Shown here in pieces: positions 1-8,412 of a stretch of 64,000 nt of DNA. The notes beneath the pieces are model-generated. The model did no database searches. It saw only the letters and a list, made by a program, of their open reading frames with translations, and was not told where the DNA came from. The first letter of the stretch is position 1, and each line of letters begins with the position of its first letter. The stretch comes from Agromyces ramosus (lineage in GTDB: Bacteria; Actinomycetota; Actinomycetes; Actinomycetales; Microbacteriaceae), in assembly GCF_030817175.1 (NCBI RefSeq), contig NZ_JAUSYY010000001.1, positions 3,472,001 through 3,536,000 on the forward strand, given 5' to 3'. Position numbers and translations under genes: made by a program.

Positions 1-464
1 TCGATGAGACCGCGAGCGTCGCCGACGCGCGCCCCATGGGCGTCGCGACGACCATCACGAACGGCACCGACGTCACGCTCGTGACCTACGGCGCCCTCGT
101 GCAGACCGCGCGAGACGCGGCCATCGCGGCGGCCGAAGACGGGGTCTCGATCGAGGTCATCGACCTGCGATCGCTCGCGCCCGTCGACTATGCGACGGTC
201 GAGGCATCCGTGCGCCGTACCGGACGCCTCGTGGTCACCCACGAGGCCGGCCAGCAGGGCGGCGTCGGGGCCGAGATCGCCGCGAGCATCACCGAGCGGT
301 GCTTCGAGTTCCTCGAGGCCGCGCCGGTGCGCGTGACCGGCCACGACATCCCGTACCCGCCGGCGAAGCTCGAGCGGCACCACCTGCCCGACCTCGACCG
401 CATCCTCGACGGCGTCGACCGGGTGCTCGGGCGTCCGAACTCGCTGAGCGGGGTGGAGGCGTGA
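1..464 (+). CDS. 2-oxoacid dehydrogenase E1 beta subunit, C-terminal part (partial at left edge)
   Basis: The reading frame is open from base 3 and the start lies outside the window, so only about 153 C-terminal residues are present. They form the transketolase C-terminal domain of thiamine-dependent E1 beta subunits: a beta-strand stretch VTLVTYG, then IEVIDLRSLAPVD, then VVTHEAGQQGGVGAEIA, and the late DIPYPPAKLE segment typical of the family. E1 alpha/beta decarboxylates the 2-oxoacid and acylates the lipoyl arm of E2. The E2 gene follows within a few bases, so the two are co-translated. The link to leucine-degradation genes downstream suggests a branched-chain 2-oxoacid dehydrogenase (bkdB-like) rather than pyruvate dehydrogenase, but that is inference from context. 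Confidence 0.9.
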   Translation, partial: DETASVADARPMGVATTITNGTDVTLVTYGALVQTARDAAIAAAEDGVSIEVIDLRSLAPVDYATVEASVRRTGRLVVTHEAGQQGGVGAEIAASITERCFEFLEAAPVRVTGHDIPYPPAKLERHHLPDLDRILDGVDRVLGRPNSLSGVEA

Positions 465-469
465 CGAGC

Positions 470-1912
470 ATGATCCGCGACTTCGCACTGCCCGACCTCG
501 GTGAGGGTCTCACCGAGTCCGAAATCGTCGCCTGGCGGGTCGCCGTGGGCGATCGCGTCGAGCTCAACCAGATCATCGCCGACGTCGAGACGGCCAAGGC
601 CGTCGTCGAGCTGCCGTCGCCGTTCACCGGCGTCGTCACGGCCTTGCACGCCGCCGAGGGCGAGACCATCGACGTCGGCGCGCCGCTCTTCTCCTGCGAG
701 ACGGGCGACGGCCCCGTCTCCGTCGCCGACGAGCCTGACGCCGCGGGCCGAGAGCCGGCTGCTGCGGCGGCTGCGACGACGGCGACGTCGTCGAGCGAGG
801 CGACCCCGGTGACGGATGCCGCGCCCGGGCCGAACCTCGTCGGCTACGGCGCCCGCGACGAGGGCGGTCCGAAGCGCCGCACCCGCCGCAGCGCGTCGCT
901 CGTGGATGAGCTCGTACCATCGATCCCCGCCGGCGGCGAGGTCGCGCCCTCGCCGGAGACCGCACCCGCACCTGCGGGGGTGCCGTCGGCTGATGGCCAC
1001 GGCACGCGTGAGCGCCCCGCCGAGCGGCCGCGCTCCACGCCGCCGGTGCGCAAGCTCGCACGCGACCTCGGCGTCGACCTCGAGGCCGTGACCGGCACGG
1101 GGGAGCGCGGGCTCATCACGCGTGACGACGTCGAGCTCGCGGCATCCGCTCAGCCGCTCGCCGCGGCGGAGCCCACCGTCACGACACGCCGGGTTGCCGG
1201 GCCGCCGGCCGCCGGTGAGACGCGGATCCCGATCAAGGGCGTGCGCAAGCACACCGCGGCGGCGATGGTGCGCAGCGCGTTCACCGCACCGCACGTCACC
1301 GAGTTCCTCACGATCGACGTGACCGGCACGATGGAGCTCCTGCGGGGCATCCGCGACGATCGCGCCTTCGCGGGCCACAAGGTGACCCCGCTCGCGGTCG
1401 TCGCCAAGGCACTCTGCATCGCCGCTCGACGCACGCCCGAGGTCAACGCGCGCTGGGACGACGACGCGCAGGAGATCGTGCAGTTCGGCGGCGTGAACCT
1501 CGGCATCGCGGCGGCCACCGAACGCGGCCTCGTCGTGCCGAACGTCAAGGGCGCCGAGCGGCTCACGCTCATCGAGCTCGCCGACGCGATCACCGCGCTC
1601 GCCGAGACGGCTCGCGCCGGGCGGACGACCCCGGCCGACCTGTCGGGCGGCACCATCTCGATCACGAACATCGGGGTGTTCGGCATCGACGCGGGCACGC
1701 CGATCCTCAACCCCGGAGAAGCGGCGATCCTCGCCATGGGCGCCGTGCGCCGGCAGCCGTGGGAGCATCGCGGTGAGATCGCCCTGCGCGAGATCATGAC
1801 GTTGAGCCTCTCGTTCGATCACCGGCTCGTCGACGGGGCGCAGGGATCACGGTTCCTCGCGGACATCGGCGCGATCCTCAGAGAGCCGGGTGTCGCGCTC
1901 ACCATGGCGTGA
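470..1912 (+). CDS. Dihydrolipoamide acyltransferase (E2) of a 2-oxoacid dehydrogenase complex, bkdC-like
   Basis: A 480-residue E2. An N-terminal lipoyl domain carries the lipoylated lysine in the DVETAKAV motif (K43). An Ala/Pro/Ser-rich linker follows, then an E3/E1-binding domain (about residues 190–224, PPVRKLARDLGVDL with a GTGERG turn). The C-terminal catalytic acyltransferase domain ends with the active-site motif DHRLVDG (about 450–456, H451 and D455). The ATG at 470 is chosen because GGAGG at 455–459 lies 10 nt upstream. A GTG at 461 overlaps the E1-beta stop but is only 1 nt from that Shine-Dalgarno. It has a single lipoyl domain. Substrate preference (branched-chain versus pyruvate) cannot be read from the sequence; the neighbours favour branched-chain oxoacids. 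Confidence 0.92.
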   Translation: MIRDFALPDLGEGLTESEIVAWRVAVGDRVELNQIIADVETAKAVVELPSPFTGVVTALHAAEGETIDVGAPLFSCETGDGPVSVADEPDAAGREPAAAAAATTATSSSEATPVTDAAPGPNLVGYGARDEGGPKRRTRRSASLVDELVPSIPAGGEVAPSPETAPAPAGVPSADGHGTRERPAERPRSTPPVRKLARDLGVDLEAVTGTGERGLITRDDVELAASAQPLAAAEPTVTTRRVAGPPAAGETRIPIKGVRKHTAAAMVRSAFTAPHVTEFLTIDVTGTMELLRGIRDDRAFAGHKVTPLAVVAKALCIAARRTPEVNARWDDDAQEIVQFGGVNLGIAAATERGLVVPNVKGAERLTLIELADAITALAETARAGRTTPADLSGGTISITNIGVFGIDAGTPILNPGEAAILAMGAVRRQPWEHRGEIALREIMTLSLSFDHRLVDGAQGSRFLADIGAILREPGVALTMA

Positions 1913-1939
1913 ACACCACGTCAGCGGGAGGATGTGCAC

Positions 1940-2251
1940 ATGGACCAACAGCGCATCCTCTCGCCTGACGATACCGCCGACGAACTCGCTGGCACCGCCT
2001 TCGTCCACGTCGGCGAACAGCTGGCCGGCGCGTACGCCACGGCCGACTTCGCGAGTGCCGTGCGTCTCGTCGACGCCGTCGCCGTCGTCGCCGATGAGGC
2101 CGATCACCATCCCGACATCCGGCTCGGCTGGGGCAGGGTCGAGTTCGAGCTCTCCTCGCACGATGTCGGGGGCGTGACCTCGCGCGACCTCGCGCTCGCC
2201 CGTCGCATCGGCGACATCGCCGAGGAGCAGGGCGCGAAACCCGGCAACTGA
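1940..2251 (+). CDS. 4a-hydroxytetrahydrobiopterin dehydratase (pterin-4a-carbinolamine dehydratase)
   Basis: A 103-residue protein of the PCD/DCoH family. The signature is the ADHHPDI segment followed by a strand-rich stretch (RVEFELSSHD) and GGVTSRDLALARRI, which supply the histidines and the threonine-rich turn of the active site. The enzyme dehydrates 4a-carbinolamine pterin to quinonoid dihydropterin and normally partners aromatic amino-acid hydroxylases. No hydroxylase lies nearby, so its role here is open. The ATG at 1940 is favoured by GGGAGG at 1926–1931, 8 nt upstream; a GTG at 1934 would add only two residues. It lies 27 bp behind the E2 gene and probably shares its transcript. A short hairpin follows. 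Confidence 0.85.
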   Translation: MDQQRILSPDDTADELAGTAFVHVGEQLAGAYATADFASAVRLVDAVAVVADEADHHPDIRLGWGRVEFELSSHDVGGVTSRDLALARRIGDIAEEQGAKPGN

Positions 2252-2264
2252 GCGCTCAGCGCGT

Positions 2265-2283
2265 GCGGGCGGCATCCGCCCGC
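2265..2283. terminator. Short perfect hairpin between convergent genes
   Basis: GCGGGCGG at 2265–2272 pairs perfectly with CCGCCCGC at 2276–2283 around a CAT loop. It fills the gap between the convergent pterin dehydratase and GNAT genes, so it could end transcription from both sides. There is no T-tract. The arms include the frequent octamer GGCATCCG. Confidence 0.5.
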
Positions 2284-2288
2284 CGCTC

Positions 2289-2771
2289 TCAGTCGAGCGT
2301 GTAGACGCGCTCCTCGAGCTCGGTACCGCGGGCGTTCGCGAAGCCGACCTCGATGGCGAGCTGCCGGAACCCGAGCTTCTCGAGCACTGCGATGGAGCCG
2401 GCGTTGTCGGAGGCGACGCGGGCACGCACCGGACGCTCGGGCAGGGAATCGATGAAGAGCCGCATCGCGCGGGTCGCGATGCCCTGGCCCCAGCGTTCGG
2501 GGTCGATCCAGTAGGTGATCTCGGCGAGGCCGTCGTCGAACCAGCGGGCGACGCTGCCCGCGATGTCGCCGTCGGCGCGGATGGTGCGCGCGTCGACGGC
2601 CGGGTCGGCGAGCAGGCGTTGCCAGTGCGCGTCGAACGATGCGCGGTCGTCGGGGTCTGCCGCCGTGAACGCGGCCATGTGCACCGCCCCGGGATGCCGC
2701 GCGAACTGGAACAGTGCGTCGAGATCGCCGGCGCGGGTCGCGCGCAGGGTCACGACATGAGGCTCGCCCAT
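2289..2771 (-). CDS. GNAT-family N-acetyltransferase
   Basis: A 160-residue RimJ/RimL-like GNAT protein that transfers an acetyl group from acetyl-CoA to an unknown amine. Visible family features are the central strand ITYWIDPERWGQGIATRAM, holding the acetyl-CoA pyrophosphate loop (WGQGIATRA), and the later VASDNAGSIAVLEKLGF segment that closes the fold. The ATG at 2771 is used; the same frame runs further upstream only as antisense of the TetR gene. It overlaps the end of the TetR gene by 22 bp on the same strand, so it is likely the second gene of that operon. The substrate cannot be predicted. Confidence 0.82.
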   Translation of the reverse strand: MGEPHVVTLRATRAGDLDALFQFARHPGAVHMAAFTAADPDDRASFDAHWQRLLADPAVDARTIRADGDIAGSVARWFDDGLAEITYWIDPERWGQGIATRAMRLFIDSLPERPVRARVASDNAGSIAVLEKLGFRQLAIEVGFANARGTELEERVYTLD

Positions 2772-3379
2772 GCCATCTCCTCCAAGATGCCGCGGATGGT
2801 GCCGTCGGCGGGTCTGCGCCCAGGGATGCGGGCGCTGTGCGGAGTGGAGTTCAGGAGGCCGAAGGCCGCGTGAGCCCGGAACCTGAGCTCCGCCTCGGCC
2901 CGATCGGGCCGGAGTCGGGAGAGCACGTCGACCCAGTGTTCGACGTAGCGGCGCTGGAGGAGCCGCACCTCGTGCCGGGCACCGAGATCGAGCTGCTCGA
3001 GCTCGCGGTCCTGCACGAGGATGACATCGGCGTCGCCGAGCGCGAAGTCGACATGGTGGGCGATGAGCGAGCGGAGAGCGGATGCCTCGTCGGGTGCCTG
3101 TTCGAGCACCCGCTCGGCACCGTCGAGCAGTGCTTGGCTGGCGCCCTGCAGGATCGCGGCGAGCACGGCCGCCTTGCCGGGGAAGTGCCGGTAGACGGCC
3201 GGACCGGACACGCCGACCGCGGTGCCGAGGTCTTCGATGGTCACACCGGCGTAGCCGCGTTCGGCGAAGAGCGTCGCCGCCGCGCTGAGGATCGCGGCGC
3301 GACGGTCGGCCTTCTGGCGGCTGCGTTCGGTGAGAACGGGAACCGAAGCCGCGTCGGCGGCGCCGAGTGTGCTTGCCAT
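2750..3379 (-). CDS. TetR-family regulator, candidate repressor of the leucine catabolic regulon (BkaR-like position)
   Basis: A 209-residue TetR protein. The N-terminal helix-turn-helix spans about residues 20–70 (ILSAAATLFAERGYAGVTIEDLGTAVGVSGPAVYRHF) and is followed by an all-helical ligand domain. It is transcribed away from the methylcrotonyl-CoA carboxylase beta gene. The shared 104-bp spacer holds two copies of a palindrome that recurs before the ETF and carboxylase alpha genes. In mycobacteria a TetR repressor (BkaR) controls a comparable branched-chain catabolic operon, which supports the assignment by analogy only. Its own predicted -10 (3420–3425, minus strand) lies inside the operator at 3412–3427, implying autoregulation. 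No clear Shine-Dalgarno precedes the ATG. An acyl-CoA effector is plausible but unproven. Confidence 0.85.
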   Translation of the reverse strand: MASTLGAADAASVPVLTERSRQKADRRAAILSAAATLFAERGYAGVTIEDLGTAVGVSGPAVYRHFPGKAAVLAAILQGASQALLDGAERVLEQAPDEASALRSLIAHHVDFALGDADVILVQDRELEQLDLGARHEVRLLQRRYVEHWVDVLSRLRPDRAEAELRFRAHAAFGLLNSTPHSARIPGRRPADGTIRGILEEMAWASLMS

Positions 3380-3427
3380 GTCGGTGAGTGCTCGCTAACA
3401 TCGGGAATCGAGTTAGTGCACACTAAC
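3373..3427 (+). promoter_or_regulatory. Promoter plus double TetR-type operator for carboxylase beta
   Basis: TTGCCA (3373–3378) and TAACAT (3396–3401) are spaced by 17 bp. One imperfect palindrome (GTGAGTG-CT-CGCTAAC, 3384–3399) covers the front of the -10. A perfect one (GTTAGTG-CA-CACTAAC, 3412–3427) begins 10 nt after it, at about the start of transcription. Bound protein would block polymerase. The same layout recurs at 6508 and 10038. Confidence 0.8.
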
Positions 3428-3449
3428 CGAAATCCGGCGCCGTTCACAA
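3420..3449 (-). promoter_or_regulatory. Predicted promoter of the divergent tetR gene
   Basis: On the minus strand TTGTGA (3449–3444) and TAGTGT (3425–3420) are separated by 18 bp. The -10 lies inside the palindrome 3412–3427, so the repressor would also shut off its own gene. Confidence 0.5.
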
Positions 3450-3483
3450 GAGGACGCGCCGTCGACGAGGACAGGCGGACCGG

Positions 3484-5091
3484 ATGGGAATCCTGCACAC
3501 GGCCATCGACCCTGCAAGCGAGCGCGCCCGGGCGAATGCAGCGGCACTCGCCGAGCTCGTCGGCGAACTGCGTTCGCGGGTCGCGACCGCGGCGCTCGGC
3601 GGGCCGCAGGTGTCCCGCGAACGACACGTCGCACGCGGCAAGCTGCTGCCCCGCGACCGCGTCGACCGGCTGCTCGACGAGGGCAGCCCCTTCCTCGAGC
3701 TCTCGCCGCTCGCAGCCGAGGGCCTCTACGACGGCGACTCGCCGGGCGCCGGCATCATCACGGGAATCGGGCTCGTGCACGGGCGCCCGGTCATGGTGGT
3801 GTGCAACGACGCCACCGTCAAGGGCGGCACCTACTATCCGATGACCGTGAAGAAGCACCTCCGCGCCCAAGAGGTCGCCAAGGAGCACCGGCTGCCGTGC
3901 GTCTACCTGGTCGACTCGGGCGGCGCATTCCTCCCGCTGCAAGACGAGGTGTTCCCCGATCGCGAGCATTTCGGCCGGATCTTCTACAACCAGGCGCAGC
4001 TCTCGGCCGCGCGCATCCCGCAGCTCGCCGCCGTGCTCGGCTCGTGCACCGCGGGCGGCGCGTATGTGCCGGCCATGAGCGACGAGAGCGTCATCGTACG
4101 CAACCAGGGCACCATCTTCCTCGGCGGCCCGCCGCTCGTGAAGGCGGCCATCGGCGAGGTCGTCACACCCGAGGAGCTCGGTGGCGGTGAGCTGCACTCG
4201 CGCATCTCGGGCGTCACCGATCACCTCGCCGACGACGACGAGCACGCGCTCGAGATCCTGCGCGACATGGTCGCGACCCTGCCCGAGCAGGCGCCGCGGG
4301 CCTGGGCCGTGCGCGAGCCCCGCCCGCCCGCGGTCGACCCGGCCGGACTGACCGCGGCCGTGCCGGTCGACGTGCAGGAGCCCTACGACGTGCGCGAGGT
4401 GATCGCGCGGCTCGTCGACGGCAGCGAGTTCGCCGAGTTCAAGCGCGAGTACGGCGACACCCTCGTCACGGGCTTCGCGCATCTCGACGGGCACCCGGTG
4501 GGCATCATCGCGAACAACGGCGTGCTGTTCAGGGAATCGGCCATGAAGGGCGCCCACTTCATCGAGCTCTGCGACCAGCGGGGCATCCCGCTCGTCTTCC
4601 TGCAGAACATCTCGGGCTTCATGGTGGGCCGCGACGCCGAGGCGGGCGGCATCGCCAAGCACGGCGCGAAGATGGTCACCGCTGTGGCGACCACGCGTGT
4701 GCCGAAGTTCACGGTGGTGATCGGCGGTTCGTTCGGTGCGGGCAACTACTCCATGTGCGGCCGCGCGTACTCGCCGCGGTTCCTCTGGATGTGGCCGAAC
4801 GCGCGCATCTCGGTGATGGGCGGCGAGCAGGCGGCATCCGTGCTCTCGACGGTCAAGCGCGACCAGCTCGCGGTCAAGGGCGAAGAGTGGTCGGATGCCG
4901 CAGCCGAGGCCTTCAAGGCGCCGATCCGCGCGCAGTACGACGACCAGGGCAGCCCGTATCACTCGACCGCACGGCTCTGGGACGACGGCATCATCGATCC
5001 GGCCGACACTCGCACGGTGCTCGCGATGGCCCTCGAGCTCGCGAGTCGCACCCCGCTGCCCGAGCCGGCGTTCGGCCTGTTCCGGATGTGA
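3484..5091 (+). CDS. accD1: Acyl-CoA carboxylase beta (carboxyltransferase) subunit, methylcrotonyl-CoA carboxylase type
   Basis: A 535-residue biotin-dependent carboxyltransferase, the usual length for MCC beta. The N-half has [21 protein letters not shown] and the oxyanion-forming segment [12 protein letters not shown]. The C-half has [15 protein letters not shown] and [21 protein letters not shown], typical of MCC beta rather than propionyl-CoA carboxylase. It moves CO2 from carboxybiotin on the alpha subunit (10126–12207) onto 3-methylcrotonyl-CoA in leucine breakdown. Alpha and beta are separated here by about 5 kb of MBL/TetR and ETF genes but share the same operator-promoter design, which keeps them co-regulated. 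A weak Shine-Dalgarno (AGGACAGG, 3468–3475) precedes ATG 3484. The symbol follows the mycobacterial naming and is tentative. Confidence 0.9.
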   Translation: MGILHTAIDPASERARANAAALAELVGELRSRVATAALGGPQVSRERHVARGKLLPRDRVDRLLDEGSPFLELSPLAAEGLYDGDSPGAGIITGIGLVHGRPVMVVCNDATVKGGTYYPMTVKKHLRAQEVAKEHRLPCVYLVDSGGAFLPLQDEVFPDREHFGRIFYNQAQLSAARIPQLAAVLGSCTAGGAYVPAMSDESVIVRNQGTIFLGGPPLVKAAIGEVVTPEELGGGELHSRISGVTDHLADDDEHALEILRDMVATLPEQAPRAWAVREPRPPAVDPAGLTAAVPVDVQEPYDVREVIARLVDGSEFAEFKREYGDTLVTGFAHLDGHPVGIIANNGVLFRESAMKGAHFIELCDQRGIPLVFLQNISGFMVGRDAEAGGIAKHGAKMVTAVATTRVPKFTVVIGGSFGAGNYSMCGRAYSPRFLWMWPNARISVMGGEQAASVLSTVKRDQLAVKGEEWSDAAAEAFKAPIRAQYDDQGSPYHSTARLWDDGIIDPADTRTVLAMALELASRTPLPEPAFGLFRM

Positions 5092-5097
5092 GCGGGA

Positions 5098-5826
5098 TTA
5101 CGACCCCGATGCCGCGGCGGCCTCGCTGACCTCGCGCACCGCTTCGTCGACGCCGCGGTTCCACGGCGTGCCGTGGCCGGGGAGCACCCAGGTGGCTCCG
5201 AGCCCCTCGAGCCGGCGGAGTGACGCAAGCGCCTCGGCGGGGTCGTCGGTGAACGGCGCCGGCTGCGGGCCCAGCGCGCCGGTGAGCACGTGCCTCGTGG
5301 TGAGCGCGTCGCCGACGAACACGGCGTCGGCGATGGGGACGTGGATCGCGATGCTGCCGGGGGAGTGCCCCGGCATGCCGATCACCCGCGGCGCGCCGGG
5401 GAGGTCGAGCACGTCGCCGTCGCGAACGGCGACGACCTCGGTGAGCGGCGTCGTGCGCAGCCCGCTGTTCCGCAGGGCGTACCAGAGGAATCGCGCCGTG
5501 GGGCCGACCTTCATGTGGCCCCATTCGGGCTTCGAGGCGACCTCGCCGCGGGCGCGGGCCGCGTCAGCCTCGTGCACGTGGATCGGCACGCCGTGGTCGC
5601 GGCGCAGCCGCTCGGCGAAGCCGATGTGGTCGGTGTCGCCGTGGGTGAGCACCACTCCTCGGATGTCGACGAGCGAACGGCCCATCGCCTCGAGCTCGGC
5701 CGTGAGTTCTCGCCACTGGCCGGCGAGCCCGGCGTCGATGACCGTGACGCCCTCGGCCGTGTCGACGAGGTAGACCGCCACGATGTCGGAGCCGATGCGG
5801 TGCAGGGAGGGGCCGAGTCTCATCAT
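5098..5826 (-). CDS. MBL-fold metallo-hydrolase
   Basis: A 242-residue metallo-beta-lactamase-fold protein. The metal-binding motif THGDTDHIG (HxxxDH form) is followed by GMPGHSPGS, a GDALTTRH stretch supplying the bridging Asp, and a final LPGHG histidine, so the di-metal site looks complete. Such proteins hydrolyse thioesters, lactones, phosphodiesters or glutathione conjugates; nothing here fixes the substrate. It converges on the carboxylase beta gene with a 6-bp gap and diverges from a TetR gene whose shared spacer holds a perfect palindrome, so it is probably that regulator's target. ATG codons lie at 5826 and 5823; the AAGGAA at about 5830–5835 is better spaced for the second (241 residues). 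Confidence 0.85.
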   Translation of the reverse strand: MMRLGPSLHRIGSDIVAVYLVDTAEGVTVIDAGLAGQWRELTAELEAMGRSLVDIRGVVLTHGDTDHIGFAERLRRDHGVPIHVHEADAARARGEVASKPEWGHMKVGPTARFLWYALRNSGLRTTPLTEVVAVRDGDVLDLPGAPRVIGMPGHSPGSIAIHVPIADAVFVGDALTTRHVLTGALGPQPAPFTDDPAEALASLRRLEGLGATWVLPGHGTPWNRGVDEAVREVSEAAAASGS

Positions 5827-5859
5827 GGTTCCTTGCCGGTCGAGTGTGTCGTGATGGTG

Positions 5860-5880
5860 ATAGCTATGCTACATAGCTAT
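5860..5880. promoter_or_regulatory. Perfect palindrome in the MBL/TetR divergent spacer (operator)
   Basis: ATAGCTATG (5860–5868) and CATAGCTAT (5872–5880) are perfect 9-bp inverted repeats around CTA. This is the most AT-rich spot in the area and lies between the two divergent starts. A possible -10 for the right-hand TetR gene, TATGAT (5878–5883), overlaps it. It is the expected binding site of the TetR at 5926. Confidence 0.75.
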
Positions 5881-5925
5881 GATGGCTACGGTCAATAGCC
5901 GTACGAACCGATGGATGGAGTCCCG

Positions 5926-6489
5926 ATGCCGACACCCGACCGCACCTCGCTCGACGAGATCGTCGCCGCCGGACGCTCGCTGCTCGAATCAGGCGGTCTC
6001 TCAGGCCTCACGATGCAGGCCGTCGCCGACCGAGTCGGCGTGCGTGCGCCATCGCTCTACAAGCGGGTGCGCGATCGCAGCGAGCTCGTCGCGCGCGTCG
6101 CGGAGGCGACCATCCGCGAGCTCGGCGACCGGCTGGATGCCGCCGCCGCGGGCGAGCCCGATCCGCGACGGGCCCTCGCGGCGCTCGCGCGCGCCGTGAG
6201 ATCGTTCGCGCGCGGGCGGCCGGTCGCATTCGGGGTCGTGTTCAGCCCCGGCGCCGATCTCGACCTCGATCCCGAGTCGCTTGCGCGGGCGAGCGCCACG
6301 GTGATCCGCATCGCGGCCGAGCTCGCCGGCGAGGAGCGCGCGCTCGACGCGGCGCGAACCGTGACCGCCTGGCTGAACGGGTTCGTCGGAATGGAGCTCT
6401 CGGGCGCGTTCCGCCTCGGCGGCGACGTCGACCGCGCGTTCGAGTTCGGCATCGTCACCCTCACGGAGGCCCTGACGCGGCGTGGGTGA
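5926..6489 (+). CDS. TetR/AcrR-family transcriptional regulator
   Basis: A 187-residue TetR protein. The helix-turn-helix spans about residues 8–55 (EIVAAGRSLLESGGLSGLTMQAVADRVGVRAPSLYKRV) and the C-terminal helical domain resembles the WHG-type ligand domain. ATG 5926 is chosen because GGAG at 5917–5920 lies 5 nt upstream; ATG 5911 would add five residues. It is divergent from the MBL hydrolase across the palindrome 5860–5880 and probably represses both genes. Its operator differs from the GTTAGYG palindrome of the flanking leucine genes, so it seems to be a separate circuit placed inside that cluster. Confidence 0.85.
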   Translation: MPTPDRTSLDEIVAAGRSLLESGGLSGLTMQAVADRVGVRAPSLYKRVRDRSELVARVAEATIRELGDRLDAAAAGEPDPRRALAALARAVRSFARGRPVAFGVVFSPGADLDLDPESLARASATVIRIAAELAGEERALDAARTVTAWLNGFVGMELSGAFRLGGDVDRAFEFGIVTLTEALTRRG

Positions 6490-6507
6490 GTTGTGCCAGG
6501 CGGCCTC

Positions 6508-6560
6508 TTGCCATTCCCGGGACCCCGCACTAGCATCGGTTTCAGTTAGTGCGCGTTAAC
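6508..6560 (+). promoter_or_regulatory. Promoter plus operator for the ETF–cytochrome operon
   Basis: TTGCCA (6508–6513) and TAGCAT (6531–6536) are spaced by 17 bp. A palindrome GTTAGTG-CG-CGTTAAC (6545–6560) starts 8 nt after the -10. Only a degenerate half-site (CACTAGC, 6528–6534) overlaps the -10. The mRNA would carry a leader of about 95 nt before the ATG at 6640. Confidence 0.78.
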
Positions 6561-6639
6561 TGTGCGCATGCGAGGCATCGTTGCGAGAGGCCGTGGGTGT
6601 GCGCCGCTGCTCACCGGCAGAGGAAAGGACCCCGGCCCG

Positions 6640-7413
6640 ATGAAGATCGTCGTCCTCGTGAAGGAGGTCCCCGACACCTACGGGGAACGCAAGCTCGACC
6701 TCGAGACGGGACTCGCCGACCGTGCCGCGAGCGAAGCCGTGCTCGACGAGATCAGTGAGCGGGCACTCGAGGTGGCGCTCTCGTTCGCCGACTCGAACGA
6801 TGCCGAGGTCGTCGTCGTGTCGATGGCGCCCGAGAGCGCAGCCGCGACCGTTCGCAAGGGCCTCGCGATGGGAGCGGCATCCGCCGTGCACGTCGCCGAC
6901 CCCGCCCTCGCCGGAGCCGACCTCGGTCTGACCGCCCGCGTACTCGCGGCCGCGATCCGCCGAACGGGGTTCGACCTCGTGATCACCGGCAACCTCTCGA
7001 CCGACGGAAGCGGCGGCGTGCTTCCCGCGATGCTGGCCGAACTGCTCGACGTGCCGAACGCGACCGCCCTCTCCTCGGTCGAGATCACGGCCGACTCGGT
7101 GTCGGGCACGCGCAACACCGACGACAGCACCATGCGTGTCAGCACGAAGCTGCCCGCCGTCGTCTCGATCACGGAGGCGCTCCCCAATGCGCGCTTCCCG
7201 AACTTCAAAGGCATCATGGCGGCCAAGAAGAGGCCGTTCGAGACGTTGAGCCTGGCAGATCTCGGCATCGAGCCGAATGATTTCTCGGTCGCCATGTCGA
7301 TCATGACCGCCATCGCCGAGCGGCCCCCGCGTGCAGCGGGCATCAAGATCACCGATGAGGGCGATGGCGGCACGAAGATCGCCGAGTACCTGATCGCGAA
7401 CCGGCTGGTCTGA
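6640..7413 (+). CDS. etfB: Electron transfer flavoprotein beta subunit
   Basis: A 257-residue ETF beta, full family length. It begins MKIVVLVKEVPDT and has the GAASAVHV stretch, the nucleotide-binding TGNLSTDGSGGVLPAMLAE segment and the conserved PNARFPNFKGIMAAKKRP region (the recognition-loop area). ETF beta/alpha is a soluble heterodimer that takes two electrons from acyl-CoA dehydrogenases. The ATG at 6640 follows AGGAAAGGA (6621–6629). Nine bases separate it from the alpha gene, and the same operator controls it as the carboxylase genes, so the likely donor is the acyl-CoA dehydrogenase at 12216. The mycobacterial leucine cluster, as I recall it, does not include ETF genes. Confidence 0.93.
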   Translation: MKIVVLVKEVPDTYGERKLDLETGLADRAASEAVLDEISERALEVALSFADSNDAEVVVVSMAPESAAATVRKGLAMGAASAVHVADPALAGADLGLTARVLAAAIRRTGFDLVITGNLSTDGSGGVLPAMLAELLDVPNATALSSVEITADSVSGTRNTDDSTMRVSTKLPAVVSITEALPNARFPNFKGIMAAKKRPFETLSLADLGIEPNDFSVAMSIMTAIAERPPRAAGIKITDEGDGGTKIAEYLIANRLV

Positions 7414-7422
7414 GAGGAACAC

Positions 7423-8409
7423 ATGCCCGACTACCCCGCAGACTCGATCCTCGTGCTCCTCGAGACCTCGCCGGGCGGTGAACTCGCCACGAGCGCCGCC
7501 GGTCTCCTCGGCGCCGCCTCGCTCATCGGCACGCCCATTGCCCTCGCGGTCGTCCCGCCCGGCCAGGCGCAAGCGCTCGCCGAGCAGGCTGCCGCTGCCG
7601 GAGCAGCCAAGGTCCTCGCCGTCGAGACGAACTCGACGCAGTCCCAGCTCACGGTGCCGCTCGTCGACGCGCTCGAGGCCGCCGTCGCTGCCGTCGACCC
7701 TCACGCCGTGCTCGTCTCGAACTCGATCGACGGCCGCGACATCGCAGGCCGCTTCGCCGCCCGCACGAGCGCCGCGATCGCCGTCGACGCGATCGGCGTC
7801 TCGCGCGACGACGAGGGCATCATCGCCCACCACTCCGTCTACGGCAGTGCGTACAGCGTCGACTCCGCCGCGACCTTCGGACCGCTCGTCGTGACCGTGC
7901 GACAGGGCGCCATCGAAACGCGTGCCGACGCACGACCCGTTGCGCTCGAGCAACTCGACGTGCACGCCTCGGGCGCGGCGTCCGCCACCATCGACTCGAT
8001 CGAGCCCGTGATCGAGACGTCGAGCCGCCCCGAGCTGCGGGGAGCGACGCGGGTCGTCTCGGGCGGTCGAGGCCTCGGCTCAGCCGAGAAGTTCGCACTC
8101 GTCGAGGATCTCGCCGACACGCTCGGCGCCGCCATCGGCGCATCGCGCGCCGCCGTCGACGCCGGCTACATCCCGGCGAGTCACCAGGTGGGGCAGACCG
8201 GCGTCTCGGTATCGCCGCAGTTGTACATCGCGCTCGGCATCTCGGGTGCCATCCAGCATCGCGCCGGCATGCAGTCCGCCAAGAACATCATCGCCGTGAA
8301 CAAGGACCCCGACGCGCCGATCTTCGAGGTCGCCGATTTCGGCGTGGTCGGCGATGTCTTCACCATCGTGCCGCAGCTCATCAGCGCCCTCGCCGAGCGG
8401 AAGCGGTGA
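7423..8409 (+). CDS. etfA: Electron transfer flavoprotein alpha subunit
   Basis: A 328-residue ETF alpha. The variable N-terminal domain ends near residue 200. The C-terminal FAD domain shows [15 protein letters not shown], then [33 protein letters not shown] and the adenine-binding INKD-type stretch (here [13 protein letters not shown]), all hallmarks of the FAD site. It pairs with the beta subunit just upstream. A GAGGAA Shine-Dalgarno precedes ATG 7423. Its stop is 3 bp from the GTG of the cytochrome b-like gene, so the three proteins are made from one message. Confidence 0.94.
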   Translation: MPDYPADSILVLLETSPGGELATSAAGLLGAASLIGTPIALAVVPPGQAQALAEQAAAAGAAKVLAVETNSTQSQLTVPLVDALEAAVAAVDPHAVLVSNSIDGRDIAGRFAARTSAAIAVDAIGVSRDDEGIIAHHSVYGSAYSVDSAATFGPLVVTVRQGAIETRADARPVALEQLDVHASGAASATIDSIEPVIETSSRPELRGATRVVSGGRGLGSAEKFALVEDLADTLGAAIGASRAAVDAGYIPASHQVGQTGVSVSPQLYIALGISGAIQHRAGMQSAKNIIAVNKDPDAPIFEVADFGVVGDVFTIVPQLISALAERKR

Positions 8410-8412
8410 CCA

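Noticed and set aside
461..463. GTG start for E2 overlapping the E1-beta stop
   Set aside because: The GGAGG Shine-Dalgarno is only 1 nt away; ATG 470 has workable spacing.
188..1822. Long minus-strand open frame opposite the E2 gene
   Set aside because: Low-complexity shadow; E2 motifs on the plus strand are unambiguous.
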